Positions 63,748 through 64,000 of a DNA stretch of 64,000 nucleotides are shown here, in pieces. The notes beneath the pieces were generated by a model. It had not been told where the DNA came from and did no database searches. It was given only the letters and a program-made list of their open reading frames with translations. The position numbers and the translations under genes were made by a program. This stretch comes from Paucibacter sp. B2R-40. GTDB lineage: Bacteria > Pseudomonadota > Gammaproteobacteria > Burkholderiales > Burkholderiaceae_C. Where the stretch lies: positions 143,435 to 207,434 of the forward strand of contig NZ_JAJIRP010000011.1 of the NCBI RefSeq assembly GCF_025717555.1, read 5' to 3'. Position 1 is the first letter of the stretch. The number at the start of each line of letters is the position of its first letter.

Positions 63748-64000
63748 TTAGGCGATGATCGTAGCAACCACGCCCGAACCAACGGTACGGCCACCTTCGC
63801 GAATCGCGAAGCGCAGACCTGTTTCCATCGCGATCGGAGCGATCAGCTTGATCGTCATGCCGACGTTGTCGCCAGGCATAACCATTTCCTTGTCCGCTGG
63901 CAGCTCAACAGCACCGGTCACGTCAGTTGTACGGAAGTAGAACTGTGGACGGTAGTTGTTGAAGAACGGCGTGTGACGACCGCCCTCTTCCTTCGACAAG
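63748..64000 (-). CDS. tuf: Elongation factor Tu, C-terminal part only
   Basis: The last 84 or so residues of EF-Tu, running off the right edge. The third domain is seen ([15 protein letters not shown], then [12 protein letters not shown] and [15 protein letters not shown]). EF-Tu carries aminoacyl-tRNA to the ribosome as a GTPase. A first ATG near 63999 is only an internal position; the true start is beyond the window. Confidence 0.95.
   Translation of the reverse strand, partial: LSKEEGGRHTPFFNNYRPQFYFRTTDVTGAVELPADKEMVMPGDNVGMTIKLIAPIAMETGLRFAIREGGRTVGSGVVATIIA

Overview
The window looks like a chromosome of a betaproteobacterium of the order Burkholderiales, probably near Comamonadaceae. 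The evidence is the ribosomal-protein order with infA and rpmJ after secY, a peroxiredoxin gene inside the ribosomal superoperon, a BPSL0761-type protein and overall high GC. It has two very different halves: an accessory, defence-type island (1 to about 45,700) and a conserved housekeeping block (about 45,740 to 64,000). Two tandem initiator tRNA genes mark the join.

Island, left to right. (1) 1-6430, minus strand: an unrecognised protein, a phospholipase D-like protein and a large SNF2-type helicase that runs off the left edge, joined by TTGA stop/start overlaps. (2) 6597-7176: remnants of two genes, one a 5' fragment of a RecB-like nuclease of the TM0106 type, the other a reading frame broken in a run of seven T. 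(3) 7297-26612, minus strand: a six-gene putative operon of about 19 kb. In transcription order it encodes a DrmD-like SNF2 helicase, a 1746-residue adenine methyltransferase, a membrane-anchored ASCH-like protein, a DUF3883 protein, a 2171-residue DEAD/DUF1998 helicase with a nuclease-like tail, and a UvrD-type helicase with a RelE-like N-terminus. It resembles class 1 DISARM in content but differs in several genes. A NERD-UvrD helicase gene (26953-28605) lies just upstream. (4) 29149-33907: a mobility module with a tyrosine recombinase, an excisionase-like protein, a divergent XRE regulator and five small genes. (5) 34215-45336: an LRAT-like protein, an Avs/AVAST-like pair (Cap4-like nuclease with STAND NTPase, plus partner), a three-gene RuvC-like/protein kinase/small-protein operon, and an FRG-domain protein.

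Housekeeping block, all on the minus strand. From the right edge: the end of tuf, rpsJ, the S10 genes (rplC to rpsQ), a peroxiredoxin gene bracketed by terminators, the spc genes (rplN to rpmJ), the alpha genes (rpsM, rpsK, rpsD, rpoA, rplQ), then dsbD and two tRNA-fMet genes. Candidate promoters and hairpins at the internal gaps suggest separate transcription units starting before rplC, rplN and rpsD.

As a whole, the left 45 kb is best read as a stack of anti-phage or anti-plasmid systems next to a tRNA-fMet locus. The two parts least like described systems are the long helicase/methyltransferase operon and the RuvC-like/kinase operon. All functional statements rest on motifs read by eye; no database search was possible.
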